Below are positions 26,866 to 35,838 of a stretch of 64,000 bases of DNA, piece by piece. Where the stretch lies: NCBI GenBank assembly GCA_035701825.1, contig DASSRK010000034.1, forward strand, positions 1 to 64,000, written 5' to 3'. Under the pieces are notes generated by a model. The model saw only the letters and a list, made by a program, of their open reading frames with translations. It had not been told where the DNA came from and searched no databases. A program made the position numbers and the translations under genes. Source of the stretch: CADEED01 sp035701825. GTDB taxonomy: Bacteria > Pseudomonadota > Gammaproteobacteria > Steroidobacterales > Steroidobacteraceae. The stretch's first letter is position 1. The number at the start of each line of letters is the position of its first letter.

Positions 26866-28148
26866 ACACCGGCGCGCGACCCGGTGAGTCCCGGGCCGCC
26901 AGCCGCGGCGAGCGACGCGCCCTGCTGGCCGCCGCGGCCGCCTGCTTCTGCCTGCTCGGCGGCTATTACGTGCTGCGCCCGATCCGCGAGGCGCTGGCGC
27001 TCGAAGTCGGCGTGCGCAACAACTTCGAGCTGTTCCTGATGGTGCTGGCGGCCTCCTGCGTGATGCTGCCCATCTACTGGTGGCTGGTGGCGCGCACGCC
27101 GCGCACGCGATTGTTGTGGCTGGTCAACGTCGCCTTCGCGGTGGTCTTCATCGCGCTGGCGTGCGCGCTCGCCGCCAGGCCGCACAACCGCGTGCTGGCG
27201 GCGACCTATTTCGTGACGCTGACGACGTCCAACCTGCTGCTGATCGCGGTGTTCTGGAGCGCGATGTCGGACGTGTGGCGGCCGGAACTGGCGAAGCGCT
27301 TCTACGGCTACGTCGCGGCCGGCGGCAGCCTGGGCGCGATCGTGGGAAATCTGCTGGTGCGTGGCCTGGTGATCGAGCGCGGCCTGCCGCCGCTGATCGT
27401 CGGTGCCTGCATCGGCATCCTGCTTTCGGCGGCGCTGGTGAGCCATGCGCGCGCGGTGCTGCGTGACTGCGCGGGAGGCCGCGCGGTACCCGACGGCGCG
27501 ATCGCGGTGGGCGGCCGTGCGCTCGACGACCTGCGGCGGCTGTGCACCTCGCCGTACCTGCTCGGTATCGCCGGGATCATCATCATCGGGCAGACCATCG
27601 GCGCCTTCATGTACAACGAGCAGGGCAAGTACATCGCGTCGCTGTTTCCGAGCGCCGAGGAACGCGCGGCCATGTTCGCCAACCTCGAGATCGCGGTGAG
27701 CGTGCTCGCGCTGTTCTTCCAGGCGGTCATCGTCAGCTGGCTCACGCGACGCGGCAGCGTGGCGCTCAGCCTGTCGGCGATGCCGGCCCTGGTCGGCGCG
27801 AGTTTCGTGCTGCTGGCGCTGGTGCCGGCTGGCGCGGTGCTGCTGGTCACGCAGGTGATCCGGCGCGCGGCCGACTACGGGCTCGGCAAGCCGCCGCGTG
27901 AAATGCTGTTCACCGTGTTGAACCCGGAAAGCAAGTTCAAGAGCAAGAGCCTCATCGATACCGTCCTGCAGCGCGGCAGCGATGTCGGCGGGCAGGCCGT
28001 GTACAAGCTGGTCGAAGGCGCCGGGGTCATCGGCATGTCGTGGATCTGCGTGGCGTTGTGCGTCGGCCTGCTGTTCTCGACGCGCACGCTCGGGCGCGCC
28101 TTCGAAACGCGGCGCGTCCAGGCCGGCGAAGCGCCGGCGGCCCCGTGA
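26862..28148 (+). CDS. MFS-like transporter resembling ATP/ADP carriers
   Basis: A 428-residue inner-membrane protein with about 12 predicted helices. The N-terminal GGYYVLRPIREALALEVG and FGKPPREMLFTVL-like segment (here GLGKPPREMLFTVLNPESKF, then KSKSLIDTVLQRGSD) resemble a group of MFS proteins related to the nucleotide (ATP/ADP) transporters of intracellular bacteria. Members in free-living proteobacteria have no known substrate. GTG start overlaps the preceding stop; the stop overlaps the MATE gene by 4 bases. Either transport of a nucleotide-like metabolite or another anion is possible. Confidence 0.7.
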   Translation: MNTGARPGESRAASRGERRALLAAAAACFCLLGGYYVLRPIREALALEVGVRNNFELFLMVLAASCVMLPIYWWLVARTPRTRLLWLVNVAFAVVFIALACALAARPHNRVLAATYFVTLTTSNLLLIAVFWSAMSDVWRPELAKRFYGYVAAGGSLGAIVGNLLVRGLVIERGLPPLIVGACIGILLSAALVSHARAVLRDCAGGRAVPDGAIAVGGRALDDLRRLCTSPYLLGIAGIIIIGQTIGAFMYNEQGKYIASLFPSAEERAAMFANLEIAVSVLALFFQAVIVSWLTRRGSVALSLSAMPALVGASFVLLALVPAGAVLLVTQVIRRAADYGLGKPPREMLFTVLNPESKFKSKSLIDTVLQRGSDVGGQAVYKLVEGAGVIGMSWICVALCVGLLFSTRTLGRAFETRRVQAGEAPAAP

Positions 28149-29566
28149 ACGACGCCATGCGATCCGCGGGCCTGCCCGCGCGGCGCGTCGACGCCGCCGG
28201 GAGGCCGCACGTCGACATGGGCGCCATCCTCAGGCTGGCCGCGCCGCTGATGGCGACCAACGCGGTGCAGTCGCTGCTCAACCTGACCGACCTGTGGTTC
28301 ATCGGCCGGCTCTCGACCGACGCCGTGGCCGCCATGGGGGCTATCTACTGGATCCTGACCTGCGCGGTGCTGCTGTTCGGCGGAGTGGGACTCGCGGTAC
28401 AGACCTTCGTCGCGCAGGCGTTCGGCAGCCGGCGCAAGGCCCATGCGGCGCGCGCGCTGTGGAATGCGCTGTGGGCGTCGCTCGCCATCGTGCCGGTGTT
28501 CCTGGCGCTGGCCTTCGCCGGCCCCTGGCTGCTGCATCCCTTCGGCCTGGATCAGCGCGTCGAGGCGCTGGCGCTCGAGTACTGGACGCCGCGCATGGGC
28601 GGCGCCTTCATCGGCTCCATGGGCTGGGCGGCCATGGGTTTCTTCAACGGAATATCCGCCGTGCGCTTCACGATGCTGGTCGTGGTGGTGACCACGGTGA
28701 CCAACGCGGCGGCGAACCAGCTTTTCATGTTCGAACTCGGCATGGGCATGAAGGGCTCGGCCTGGGGCACCAATGTCGCGCAGACCGTCGGGCTGCTGCT
28801 GGCGCTGTGGCTGTTCCTGCGCGGGCGCATCGGCAGGGAATATCGCTCGTCGCTCATGTGGCGGCCGAAGCTGCGCGTGATCCTCGCGCAGCTCAGGGTG
28901 GGACTGCCGATCGGGGTCATGTACGGCGCCGACGTGCTGGGCCTGGCGCTGTCGCAGATGATGATCGCGCAGACCAGCGCGGTGGGCGCGGCGGCGACCC
29001 AGATCGTCATGGCGCTGACCTCGATGGCATACATGCCGACCATCGGCATCGCGCTGGCCGGCACCACGCTCGTCGGCCAGTCGATCGGCGCGGGCAGCCG
29101 CGACTGGGCGAACAAGCTCGGCAACCGCGTCATCGCGCTGTGCGTGGCGCTCATGGCCTGCGTCGCGGTGCTGCTGATCGTGGTCGGGCCGTGGGTCCTG
29201 CCGCTGTTCGTGAGCAGCGGCGGCGCCTCTGCCGCCGAGGTGGTGGCGCTCGGGTTGGTGCTGCTGTGGCCCGCGGCTGCCTACCAGGTCTTCGACGGCT
29301 TCTACTGCGGTGCGGGTTTCTGCCTGCGCGGCGCGGGCGACACGCGCGTGCCGGCCGCGACCGCGCTGGTGTTGTCGTGGTTTTTCTTCGTGCCGCTGGC
29401 CCACACGCTGATCTTCGCGCCCGGCGCCGGATGGATAGACGGGTTGCCGCAAGCCGGCATGGGCGCGCGCGGAGGCTGGATCGCGCTGATGTGCTACGTG
29501 ATCTTGTTAGGTTCGAGCATGTTGTGGCGCTGGCGGCGCGGCGCCTGGCGCCGCGTGATCCTGTGA
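28145..29566 (+). CDS. MATE family efflux transporter
   Basis: A 473-residue multidrug/toxin exporter of the MatE/DinF superfamily, driven by Na+ or H+. Twelve hydrophobic helices are present in two related halves (NLTDLWFIGRLSTDAVAAMG in the first; TQIVMALTSMAYMPTIGIAL in the second). The GTG start overlaps the upstream transporter gene; ATG 28157 is an alternative. Substrate unknown. Tight coupling to the ATP/ADP-carrier-like gene is unusual. Confidence 0.9.
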   Translation: MNDAMRSAGLPARRVDAAGRPHVDMGAILRLAAPLMATNAVQSLLNLTDLWFIGRLSTDAVAAMGAIYWILTCAVLLFGGVGLAVQTFVAQAFGSRRKAHAARALWNALWASLAIVPVFLALAFAGPWLLHPFGLDQRVEALALEYWTPRMGGAFIGSMGWAAMGFFNGISAVRFTMLVVVVTTVTNAAANQLFMFELGMGMKGSAWGTNVAQTVGLLLALWLFLRGRIGREYRSSLMWRPKLRVILAQLRVGLPIGVMYGADVLGLALSQMMIAQTSAVGAAATQIVMALTSMAYMPTIGIALAGTTLVGQSIGAGSRDWANKLGNRVIALCVALMACVAVLLIVVGPWVLPLFVSSGGASAAEVVALGLVLLWPAAAYQVFDGFYCGAGFCLRGAGDTRVPAATALVLSWFFFVPLAHTLIFAPGAGWIDGLPQAGMGARGGWIALMCYVILLGSSMLWRWRRGAWRRVIL

Positions 29567-29600
29567 CTCCGCCTGATCGACGGCCGAGCGCGGGCGTGTT

Positions 29601-29606
29601 TATCAT
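29601..29606 (+). promoter_or_regulatory. Possible -10 element for leaderless FadB-like mRNA
   Basis: TATCAT ends 6 bases before ATG 29613, and no ribosome-binding site is present between them. The predicted transcription start coincides with the start codon. Confidence 0.35.
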
Positions 29607-29612
29607 CGAGCC

Positions 29613-31793
29613 ATGACAGCGCTTCGCTACAAGGTCGACTCCGGCATCGCCTGGCTCACGCTCGACAATCCGCCGCTGAACGCGCTGTCACATGCGCTGC
29701 GCGTCGGGATCGTCGACGGCATCGACCGCGCCGCGGCCGACCCCCGGGTCCAGGCCATCGTGCTCATCGGCGGCGAGCGCGCCTTCTCGAGCGGCGCGGA
29801 CATCAAGGAATTCTCCGGTGGCGCGTTCTACGCGGATCCTTTCCTGCCGCGCGTCGTGGATGCGCTCGAGGATTCCGCCAAGCCGGTGATCGCCGCGATC
29901 AGCGGCGCCTGCATGGGCGGCGGACTGGAAGTCGCGCTCGGCTGCCACTACCGCGTGGCGCTGGCCGATTCGAAGATTGCCTTCCCCGAGGTCAAGCTCG
30001 GGCTCATACCGGGCGCGGGCGGCACGCAACGTTTCCCGCGGCTCGTCGGCCTCGAGACCGCGCTCAATCTCATCGTCTCCGGCGCCACGGTTCCGGCCTC
30101 GATGCTCAAGGACAGCGCGCTGTTCGACGCGATCGCGACCGGTTCACTGGTCGATGCCGTACGCGGTTTCGCGCGCAAGCTCGCGGAGCAGGGGTACCCG
30201 GTGCGCCGCGTGCGCGAACTGCGGGTGCAACATCGCCAGGCGGAAGCCTTCCTGCAATTCGCCCGCACCAGTGTCGCCGCGGTGTCGCGCGGCATGGCCG
30301 CGCCGCTGCGCGCGCTCGAGGCGGTCGCCGCCTCGCTGCAACCGTTCGCGACCGGCATGGCCGCCGAGCAGAAGATTTTCGGCGAGCTGATCGCGAGCCA
30401 GGAGTCGCAGGCGCTGCGCCATGCGTTCTTCGCCGAACGCGCGGCCTCGAAGGTGCCCGGGATCGACGAGAAGACGCCGCAGCGCCAGGTTGCGCAGGTC
30501 GCGGTGGTCGGCGCAGGCACCATGGGCAGCGGCATCGCCATGAGCTTCGCCAACGCGGGTATCCCGGTGACTTTGCTCGATGCCAAGGCCGAGGCGCTGG
30601 AACGCGGCGTCGCCGGCATCCGCAAGTTCTACGAAGGCGCGGTGGCCAAGGGCAAGCTCAAGGCCGAAGAGGCGGCGCGACGTGTCGGCCTCGTCTCGCC
30701 GTCGCTGGAATTCTCGGCCGCCGCCTCGGCCGACTTGATCATCGAAGCGGTGTTCGAAGACATCGAAGTCAAGAAGTCGGTGTTCCGCGAGCTCGATCGG
30801 GTCGCGAAGCGTGGCGCGATCCTTGCCACCAATACCTCGACACTCGACGTCGATGCCATCGCCGCGTTCACCAGGCGGCCCGGCGATGTGCTGGGCCTGC
30901 ACTTCTTCAGCCCCGCGAACATCATGCGGCTGCTGGAAGTCGTGAACGCCAGGAAGACGCGCCCCGAAGTGCTCGCCACCGCGCTGTCGCTGGCCCGGCG
31001 CATCGGCAAGACCGCGGTGGTGGCCGGCGTGTGCGATGGCTTCATCGGCAATCGCATGATCGATCCGTACTCGCGGCAGGCGCTGCTCATGGTCGAAGAG
31101 GGCGCTTCGCCCCAGCAGATCGATTCGGCCATCGAGGCCTTCGGCTTCGCCATGGGCCCGTTCCGCATGTCGGATCTTGCGGGCAACGACATCAGCTGGC
31201 ACATCCGCAAGCGTCACTACGCCGAACACCCCAAAATGCGGCCGATGCGCATCGCCGACCGCCTCTGCGAGCTCGGGCGCTTCGGCCAGAAGTCCGGCGC
31301 CGGCTGGTATCGCTATGAGGCGGGCAAGCGCGATGCCCTGCCGGATCCGGTCGTGGACAAGATCATCGACGAGGAACGGCGCGCGCTCGACCTGGCGCCG
31401 CGCAAGTTCAGCGACGCCGAGATCGTCGACCGATTGGTGTACGCGCTGGTCAACGAGGGCGCACGTATCCTCGAAGAAGGCATCGCGCTGCGCGCCTCGG
31501 ACATCGACGTGGTGTACCTCACCGGCTATGGATTCCCGCTGGTGCGCGGCGGGCCGATGTTCCATGCGAGTCGCGTCGGCCTGCGCACGGTGCTGCGCCG
31601 CATGCGCGAATTCGCCGGCAACGCGCACGCGGACCCGCGGTCCTGGAAGCCCGCGCCGCTGCTCACGCGGCTGGCGGCTGCCGGTGCGGATTTCGATCAG
31701 GCGGCGACGGCACCGAAGCCGAAACCCAGGTCGAAACCGAAGCCCAGGCCGAAGCAGCAGCGACCGGCGCGCAAGGAGAAGCGTCGTGGTTGA
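29613..31793 (+). CDS. FadB/FadJ-like enoyl-CoA hydratase / 3-hydroxyacyl-CoA dehydrogenase with basic tail
   Basis: A 726-residue multifunctional beta-oxidation enzyme. The N-terminal crotonase domain (residues 1-200) has oxyanion-hole segments SSGADIKEFSGG and SGACMGGGLEVALG; the NAD-binding dehydrogenase domain begins near residue 290 (VAVVGAGTMGSGIAMSFANA) with HFFSPANIMRLLEVVN; the C-terminal dehydrogenase domains follow (DGFIGNRMIDPYSRQALLMV). The last 28 or so residues are an unusual Lys/Pro/Arg tail (KPKPRSKPKPRPKQQRPARK). It overlaps the thiolase gene by 8 bases, so the two form a beta-oxidation complex pair. Confidence 0.92.
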   Translation: MTALRYKVDSGIAWLTLDNPPLNALSHALRVGIVDGIDRAAADPRVQAIVLIGGERAFSSGADIKEFSGGAFYADPFLPRVVDALEDSAKPVIAAISGACMGGGLEVALGCHYRVALADSKIAFPEVKLGLIPGAGGTQRFPRLVGLETALNLIVSGATVPASMLKDSALFDAIATGSLVDAVRGFARKLAEQGYPVRRVRELRVQHRQAEAFLQFARTSVAAVSRGMAAPLRALEAVAASLQPFATGMAAEQKIFGELIASQESQALRHAFFAERAASKVPGIDEKTPQRQVAQVAVVGAGTMGSGIAMSFANAGIPVTLLDAKAEALERGVAGIRKFYEGAVAKGKLKAEEAARRVGLVSPSLEFSAAASADLIIEAVFEDIEVKKSVFRELDRVAKRGAILATNTSTLDVDAIAAFTRRPGDVLGLHFFSPANIMRLLEVVNARKTRPEVLATALSLARRIGKTAVVAGVCDGFIGNRMIDPYSRQALLMVEEGASPQQIDSAIEAFGFAMGPFRMSDLAGNDISWHIRKRHYAEHPKMRPMRIADRLCELGRFGQKSGAGWYRYEAGKRDALPDPVVDKIIDEERRALDLAPRKFSDAEIVDRLVYALVNEGARILEEGIALRASDIDVVYLTGYGFPLVRGGPMFHASRVGLRTVLRRMREFAGNAHADPRSWKPAPLLTRLAAAGADFDQAATAPKPKPRSKPKPRPKQQRPARKEKRRG

Positions 31794-32967
31794 CGCCGTC
31801 ATCGTGTCCACCGCCCGCACCGCGCTCACCCGCTCCTGGCGCGGCTCGTTCAACCTGACCCATGGCGCGACGCTCGGCGGGCACGTGGTGCGCGCGGCCA
31901 TGGAGCGCGCGCGCATCGATCCGGCCACGGTCGAGGATGTGCTCATGGGCTGCGCCAACCCCGAGGGCGCCACCGGCTTCAACATCGCGCGGCAGATCGC
32001 GCTGCGCGCCGGCTGCCCGGTGACCACGGCCGGCATGACGGTGAACCGCTACTGTTCGTCCGGCTTGCAGACCATCGCGCTCGCCGCGCAGCGCATCGCC
32101 ACGGGCGAAGGCGAGGTCTTCGTCGCCGGTGGTGTCGAGTCGATCTCCTGCGTGCAGAACGACCGCATGAACCTGTTCATGGCCAGGGAGAGCTGGCTCG
32201 AGGAGCACCAGCCGGCTATCTACTGGAACATGCTGCAGACCGCGGAGAACGTCGCGCAGCGCTACCGGATTCCACGCGAAGCGCAGGACCACTACGGCGT
32301 GCAGAGCCAGCAGCGCGCCGCCGCCGCGCAGGCGGCCGGGAGATTCGCCGACGAGATCGTGCCCATCGAAGTCACCATGGGCGTGGCCGATCGGGACAGC
32401 GGGCGTCTCGGCACCCGCACGCTGACGGTCAAGGCCGACGAGGGCATTCGCGCGGACACGACCTACGAGGCCGTGGCGAAGATCCGCGCCGCGACGCCGG
32501 GCGGCGTGATCGCGGCCGGCAACGCCAGCCAGTTCTCGGATGGCGCCTCGGCCTGCGTGGTCATGAGTGACTCGCGCGCCGCGCGGCTCAACCTCGCGCC
32601 GCTCGGAATCTTTCGCGGCTTCGCGGTGGCCGGCTGCGAGCCCGACGAGATGGGCATCGGCCCGGTGTTCGCCATTCCCAAACTGCTGGAACGCGCCGGC
32701 AAGAAGATTTCCGACATCGATCTGTGGGAGCTCAACGAAGCCTTCGCAGTGCAGGTGATCTACTGCCGCGACAGGCTCGGTATTCCCGATGACAGGCTCA
32801 ACGTGAATGGCGGAGCCATTGCGCTCGGCCATCCCTACGGCATGACCGGTTCGCGCCTGGTGGGCCACGCGCTCATCGAGGGCAAGCGCCGCGGCGCGAA
32901 GTGGGTGGTGGCGACCATGTGCATTGGCGGCGGCATGGGCGCCGCCGGACTGTTCGAAGTGGCCTAG
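31786..32967 (+). CDS. fadA: Acetyl-CoA C-acyltransferase (thiolase)
   Basis: Cleaves 3-ketoacyl-CoA with CoA in the last step of beta-oxidation. The 393-residue product has the acyl-accepting Cys in VNRYCSSGLQTIALA, the His in GGAIALGHPYGMTGSR and the second catalytic Cys in TMCIGGGMGAAGLFE. It starts at GTG 31786, 8 bases after AAGGAG that lies inside the end of the upstream FadB-like gene. The fadA symbol is by function and operon position; the degradative direction is inferred from the partner. Confidence 0.92.
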   Translation: MVDAVIVSTARTALTRSWRGSFNLTHGATLGGHVVRAAMERARIDPATVEDVLMGCANPEGATGFNIARQIALRAGCPVTTAGMTVNRYCSSGLQTIALAAQRIATGEGEVFVAGGVESISCVQNDRMNLFMARESWLEEHQPAIYWNMLQTAENVAQRYRIPREAQDHYGVQSQQRAAAAQAAGRFADEIVPIEVTMGVADRDSGRLGTRTLTVKADEGIRADTTYEAVAKIRAATPGGVIAAGNASQFSDGASACVVMSDSRAARLNLAPLGIFRGFAVAGCEPDEMGIGPVFAIPKLLERAGKKISDIDLWELNEAFAVQVIYCRDRLGIPDDRLNVNGGAIALGHPYGMTGSRLVGHALIEGKRRGAKWVVATMCIGGGMGAAGLFEVA

Positions 32968-32990
32968 TCATCCCTGGCTGCGGAGGATCC

Positions 32991-33734
32991 ATGCTCAAGA
33001 ATCTCGTTGCCGTGATCATCGCCGTGGCCATCGGTGCCGCGGGATATGCATGGTGGTCGCGCAAGGACGCGGAAGAAAGCCCGCTGATGGTGATGGTCAC
33101 GCAGATGCGGACCCGCGCCATCATCGAACACGAGCGCCAGGTCACCGTCTGGTACAAGGCATGCCCCGAGGTGCGCGGCGTCAATCCGCAGGTCATGGTC
33201 ATCTGGCCGGCCAAGCTCAACTACGAGCTCGACCTCGCCGAAACCAGCCTGAACCTGACGCCGGACGGCGTGCTCCACGTGAAGACGCCCGCAATTCGCG
33301 CCGACGACCCCTCGGTGCCCTCCGAGGTGGGCGAATACCTGGCCCAGACCTCGTTCTGGACCCTCGACAGCGAGCAGGCCATCGTGATGCGCGAGATGCA
33401 GAAGGCGACGCCGCTGGCGCGCCATCTCACGGCATATTTCCTTCGGAATGACGCGGGGTTGAGCCAACAGTTCAAGGAAGAACTCGAGACTTACCTCAGC
33501 GGCATGACCGGCGCGCTGGGCCTGAACGTCAAACACATCGAGATCGAGATCCCTGGCGGCGACGTGAAGATCCCGCCGCGGCCGGAGCTGGCGCTGTGCG
33601 AAGGAACCTACGCGCTCGCCAACGGGCTCGGTTTCGCGCGGCGACAGGAAGACGGCACCATCATCGGCATCTATCCACGCAAGCCAGCGACGCCACCGGT
33701 CGAAAACCCATCGCAGCCACAGGCAACTCCGTAA
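32991..33734 (+). CDS. Membrane-anchored protein, possibly DUF4230-like
   Basis: A 247-residue protein with one N-terminal helix (residues 3-21, KNLVAVIIAVAIGAAGYAWW) followed by a periplasmic domain. The pattern of a strand with VWYKACPEVRG, then a beta segment VMVIWPAKLNYELDLAETSL and a proline-terminated strand (LHVKTPAIRAD) is reminiscent of DUF4230 proteins, but this is only a visual resemblance. A strong RBS (GGAGGATCC) precedes ATG 32991. It follows the thiolase by 23 bases and may be read through from it. Function unknown. Confidence 0.72.
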   Translation: MLKNLVAVIIAVAIGAAGYAWWSRKDAEESPLMVMVTQMRTRAIIEHERQVTVWYKACPEVRGVNPQVMVIWPAKLNYELDLAETSLNLTPDGVLHVKTPAIRADDPSVPSEVGEYLAQTSFWTLDSEQAIVMREMQKATPLARHLTAYFLRNDAGLSQQFKEELETYLSGMTGALGLNVKHIEIEIPGGDVKIPPRPELALCEGTYALANGLGFARRQEDGTIIGIYPRKPATPPVENPSQPQATP

Positions 33735-33755
33735 AACATTTGGAGAGGCGCCGGC

Positions 33756-33761
33756 TATTAT
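33756..33761 (+). promoter_or_regulatory. Possible -10 element of the glyoxalase-fold gene
   Basis: TATTAT in the 66-base gap after the preceding stop, 39 bases upstream of ATG 33801. It is one of the few AT-rich hexamers in the region. No clear -35 box. Confidence 0.4.
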
Positions 33762-33800
33762 CCCTGCGCATTCTTCGAACCCCACAACGGAGATCTGCCC

Positions 33801-34823
33801 ATGGAAGCTGTCGATGTGCGTGGCCGATTCGTCTGGCACGAGCTCATGACCCGCGACGTGCCGGCTGCAAAGACCTTCTATTCGAGACTCACCGGCTGGA
33901 AGACCATTCCCTGGCCGCTCGATCCTGCCTACACCGTGTGCCACGCCGACTCCGGCCCGGTCGCGGGAATCATGCAGATTCCGGCCGACCTTCCCGCCGA
34001 GTTCCCGGCGCACTGGGTGCAGTACATCGGGACGCGTGATGTCGATGGCATTGCCGATGCCGCGGTGCGCGCCGGTGGTTCGCTGGTCAAGGCACCGGCC
34101 GACATGGCGGGCGCGGGGCGCTACGCGGTTCTCAAGGACCCGCAAGGCGCGGCATTCGCGATCATCGATCCGGAGAATGCGCGGCCCGAATCGGAAGGTC
34201 CTCCGGCGCTCGGCAACTTCTCCTGGCACGAGCTCGCGACCAGCGACAACGAAGCCGCGTTCGCGTTCTACAGCGGCCTGTTCGGCTGGGACGCGATCCG
34301 GCGCATGGACATGGGGCCGACCGGCGTGTACCTGATCTTCGGCCAGAACGGCAAGGAGCGCGGTGGGATGTACATCAAGCCCACCGACCAACCCGGCCCG
34401 CCGTGCTGGCTGCCCTACGTGCGAGTCCCGAGCGCCGACAAGGGCTTCGCCAGCGCGACCGCATCGGGTGCGCAGCAACTCATCGCGCCCATGGAAGTAC
34501 CGGGTGGCAGCCGTATTGCCGCCTTCACGGATCCCACGGGTGCCGCGGTGGCCGTCCATTCGATCGCGGCTGAAACCGCGCCTGCCAGGGCGGCCAGGCC
34601 AAAGCCCGCCACGAAACCCGCGGCGAAACCTCCGGCGAAGAAGAAGGTCGTAAAGAAGGCCGCCAAGAAGGTCGCGCGGAAGCCGGTGAAGAAAGTCGCG
34701 AAGAAGGCGGCCGGGAAGGTTGCGAAGAAATCCGCGAAGAGGTCGGCGCTGAAAAGGAAGACGTCGAAGAAGCGTCCGATGAAGAAGGGCGCGGCGAAGA
34801 AGGGTGCCAGGAGGAAGAAGTGA
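33801..34823 (+). CDS. Double VOC (glyoxalase-fold) protein with histone-H1-like basic tail
   Basis: A 340-residue fusion. Residues 8-124 and 138-255 are two VOC domains (FVWHELMTRDVPAAKTFYSR; FSWHELATSDNEAAFAFYSG) with the repeated H-E start and GRYAVLKDPQGAAFAIID / SRIAAFTDPTGAAVAVH ends, typical of the 27-kDa antigen-like/bleomycin-resistance group. Residues 261-340 are a separate low-complexity tail: 37 of 80 residues are Lys or Arg, the rest mostly Ala, Pro and Val, and none is acidic, like bacterial histone-H1-like or AlgP-type tails. The tail is expected to bind DNA or RNA. It overlaps the aldo/keto reductase start. Confidence 0.88.
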   Translation: MEAVDVRGRFVWHELMTRDVPAAKTFYSRLTGWKTIPWPLDPAYTVCHADSGPVAGIMQIPADLPAEFPAHWVQYIGTRDVDGIADAAVRAGGSLVKAPADMAGAGRYAVLKDPQGAAFAIIDPENARPESEGPPALGNFSWHELATSDNEAAFAFYSGLFGWDAIRRMDMGPTGVYLIFGQNGKERGGMYIKPTDQPGPPCWLPYVRVPSADKGFASATASGAQQLIAPMEVPGGSRIAAFTDPTGAAVAVHSIAAETAPARAARPKPATKPAAKPPAKKKVVKKAAKKVARKPVKKVAKKAAGKVAKKSAKRSALKRKTSKKRPMKKGAAKKGARRKK

Positions 34824-35797
34824 CGGGACGGCGAGAGGGCAGACGACGGGTCATCAAGGTGGGACTGGCGGCCCTGGCGGGTGCGGGAAGCATGGCCGCC
34901 TGGGCCGCGGACAAGAAGAAGGACGACGAGCCCAAGCCGCCCGCCGTTCCGCTGATCACCAAGGCCATTCCGTCCACGGGTGAACGGCTGGCCATCATCG
35001 GCGTGGGGACCAACAACTACAGTCCCACCACCGCCGAGGAAAAAGCTGCGCGCCGCGAAGTGCTCGCCGGGCTGACGGCGGCCGGCGCCTCGGTCATCGA
35101 CACGGCGCCGGCCTATCGCCAGTCCGAGGAAACCATCGGCGAGCTGCTGGCCGACATCGGCAATCGCGACCAGGCCTTCATTGCCACCAAGGTCACGGCC
35201 GACCACGGCAACCTGGCGCAGGGCGTGGCCATGATCGAGGAGTCGAAGCGCCGCCTGCGCACCGACGTGCTCGACCTGGTGCAGATCCACAGCCTCAACG
35301 GCGTCGACGTCCTGTTCCCGCATCTCAACGAGCTCAAGAAGAAGCGCCAGTTGCGCTACATCGGCGTGACCACCTCGAGCGGCAGCCAGCACGAGGCGAT
35401 GGTGCGTCTCATCAACACGCAGCCGCTGGATTTCGTGCAGGTGGACTATTCGCTGGCGAATCGCGCGGCGGCCGACGCGGTGCTGCCCGCGGCGCTCGCC
35501 AGGCGGGTCGGCGTACTGGTGAACCTGCCGTTCGGTGGGCGCCGCGCCGAGAACAGCCTGTTCTCGCGCGTGCGCAATGCCGAGTTGCCGCAGTGGGCCG
35601 CCGAGATCGGCGCGACCACCTGGGGCCAGGTCTTCCTGAAGTACGTGATCTCGCACCCGGCCGTCACCGTGGCGATCCCCGGCATGACGCGCCTCGCGCA
35701 CCTGGAGGACAACCTGGGGGCGGCGCGCGGCCGGCTGCCGGACGCCGCGATGCGCGCCCGCATGGAGAAGTACTGGGACCAGAACTTCGAGAGCTGA
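34820..35797 (+). CDS. Aldo/keto reductase with twin-arginine signal
   Basis: A 325-residue oxidoreductase. The N-terminus (GRREGRRRVIKVGLAALAGA) has arginines before a hydrophobic stretch and an AWA cleavage site, so Tat export of a cofactor-loaded enzyme is likely. The (beta/alpha)8 body has the AKR catalytic residues in IDTAPAYRQSEE (Asp, Tyr), FIATKVTADHGN (Lys) and LVQIHSLNG (His), and the cofactor-binding end AIPGMTRLAHLEDNLGAARG. GTG start 34820 has GAGGAAGAA directly upstream and overlaps the VOC gene stop. Confidence 0.87.
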   Translation: MTGRREGRRRVIKVGLAALAGAGSMAAWAADKKKDDEPKPPAVPLITKAIPSTGERLAIIGVGTNNYSPTTAEEKAARREVLAGLTAAGASVIDTAPAYRQSEETIGELLADIGNRDQAFIATKVTADHGNLAQGVAMIEESKRRLRTDVLDLVQIHSLNGVDVLFPHLNELKKKRQLRYIGVTTSSGSQHEAMVRLINTQPLDFVQVDYSLANRAAADAVLPAALARRVGVLVNLPFGGRRAENSLFSRVRNAELPQWAAEIGATTWGQVFLKYVISHPAVTVAIPGMTRLAHLEDNLGAARGRLPDAAMRARMEKYWDQNFES

Positions 35798-35838
35798 GCG
35801 TCCCGGCTAACTACTTGCGCGCGGCGCCCCTGGGTGCG

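Noticed and set aside
27875..29452. 525-codon minus-strand frame opposite the transporter pair
   Set aside because: His/Arg/Gln-rich shadow with no recognisable domain.
30144..32036. 630-codon open frame on the minus strand opposite the FadB-like and thiolase genes
   Set aside because: Shadow of two well-supported enzymes; composition is typical of out-of-frame high-GC sequence.
33801..34823. Basic tail as a separate histone-like gene
   Set aside because: No start codon with ribosome-binding site before the tail; it is in frame with the VOC domains.
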